Below, one piece after another: positions 5,376-5,888 of a stretch of 5,888 nt of DNA; the stretch's first letter is position 1, and each line of letters opens with the position of its first letter. The stretch covers positions 1 to 5,888 of the forward strand of contig CALISP010000261.1 in the NCBI GenBank assembly GCA_938041705.1, written 5' to 3'. Origin of the DNA: an uncultured Cocleimonas sp. GTDB taxonomy: Bacteria; Pseudomonadota; Gammaproteobacteria; Thiotrichales; Thiotrichaceae. Both the position numbers and the translations under genes were made by a program. The notes under the pieces were generated by a model. It was not told the origin of the DNA. It did no database searches and was given only the letters and a program-made list of their open reading frames with translations.

Positions 5376-5888
5376 CTAAGATTTTTTCCGTAACGATGAT
5401 GGTGTTTGCCCAAAGTGTTTATTAAACGCAGATGAAAAATGGGCGGCACTCATAAATCCTGTGGCGTTAGCAATATCAATCATTTTCATACTTGATTGAT
5501 TCAATAGTTTCTCTGCAGTCTGTAAACGCTGTTGCCGATAGAAATCCATAGTGGCTATCCCAAGTTTTTCTTTGAAGAGCCTGTTTAGTTGTCTCACGCT
5601 TACTTCAGATAAGCGCGCTAATTGCTCTAAATCTAAAGGATCAGCAATGTGATTACGCATTGCTTCGATAGCTAAAATCATAGCTTGACTGGCATTCGGA
5701 TAACGTTCAGACAAACCAGAACGCTGTGGGCTGGCAGAAGTTCTAATCTCTGTATGAATAAACCAATCATTCACCTGTTGAGCGAAGGTATTACCATGGT
5801 GTTGAGTTATCATGGCATTCATCATATCCAAAGGCGCTACACCACCCGCACAGGTATAACGATCTCTATCTCTGATATAAAGAGTACG
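5376..5888 (-). CDS. GlxA-type transcriptional regulator (DJ-1/PfpI plus AraC DNA-binding domain), C-terminal part, cut by window edge
   Basis: 170 residues are visible and the frame runs open to the right edge, so the N-terminal half is missing. The first visible residues end with TCAGGVAPLDMM (12-23), which matches the end of the DJ-1/PfpI-like domain of GlxA-type regulators (GbdR, CdhR and relatives); this shows the protein is longer than the AraC part. The AraC domain follows with its first helix-turn-helix at about 85-108 (LDLEQLARLSEVSVRQLNRLF) and second at about 136-160 (IANATGFMSAAHFSSAF, then FGQTPSSLR). The interior TTG and ATG codons near 5831-5823 are not the start. Members of this group often control catabolism of glycine betaine, carnitine, arginine or other amino acids. 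The neighbouring symporter and tdh-kbl are possible targets by proximity, which is inference; the effector cannot be read from this half. Confidence 0.92.
   Translation of the reverse strand, partial: RTLYIRDRDRYTCAGGVAPLDMMNAMITQHHGNTFAQQVNDWFIHTEIRTSASPQRSGLSERYPNASQAMILAIEAMRNHIADPLDLEQLARLSEVSVRQLNRLFKEKLGIATMDFYRQQRLQTAEKLLNQSSMKMIDIANATGFMSAAHFSSAFNKHFGQTPSSLRKKS

Noticed and set aside
5376..5831. Stand-alone 151-residue AraC protein starting at TTG 5831
   Set aside because: The frame continues open to the window edge and the upstream residues (TCAGGVAP) match the DJ-1/PfpI-domain end of GlxA-type regulators, so this is the C-terminal part of a larger protein.

Overview
The window looks like an ordinary metabolic stretch of a chromosome from an AT-rich marine gammaproteobacterium. 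Alteromonadales (Colwellia or Thalassotalea-like) is my best guess, from the close match of Tdh and Kbl to enterobacterial and Vibrio/Shewanella-type proteins, the low GC, the AT-rich intergenic DNA and the AGCS transporter type. The genus is inference only; no rRNA or other phylogenetic marker is present.

Layout, left to right. Positions 1-617 (minus) hold the N-terminal half of kbl (2-amino-3-ketobutyrate CoA ligase), cut by the window edge. Positions 614-1693 (minus) hold a complete tdh (threonine 3-dehydrogenase), which lies upstream of kbl and overlaps it by ATGA. Positions 1694-2263 are a gene-poor AT-rich spacer with several perfect dyads, a possible 19-residue reading frame and a possible decayed frame. 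Positions 2264-2494 (plus) encode a small secreted acidic protein of unknown function, followed by a clear intrinsic terminator. Positions 2580-3143 (minus) encode a two-TM membrane protein of unknown function. A strong UUCG-capped terminator at 3195-3220 separates it from the upstream gene at 3275-4825 (minus), a complete AGCS-family alanine/glycine:cation symporter. Positions 4826-5375 are a second long spacer rich in short dyads. From 5376 to the right edge (minus) is the C-terminal part of a GlxA-type (DJ-1/PfpI plus AraC) regulator.

How the genes may work together: Tdh oxidises L-threonine to 2-amino-3-oxobutyrate and Kbl cleaves that with CoA to glycine and acetyl-CoA, so the pair turns threonine into glycine. 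An AGCS transporter moves alanine and/or glycine with sodium or protons, and GlxA-type regulators often control catabolism of amino acids and related nitrogen compounds. A shared theme of small amino acid use is therefore plausible. Terminators and long spacers show that these are separate transcription units, so the link is inference from proximity.

I found no mobile element, CRISPR array, tRNA, rRNA or recognised riboswitch. I see no convincing new multi-gene system. The points most worth a second look are the dyads around the tdh leader and in the 1694-2263 spacer, the small secreted protein, the acidic Tdh tail that carries the kbl ribosome binding site, and the palindrome cluster upstream of the symporter.
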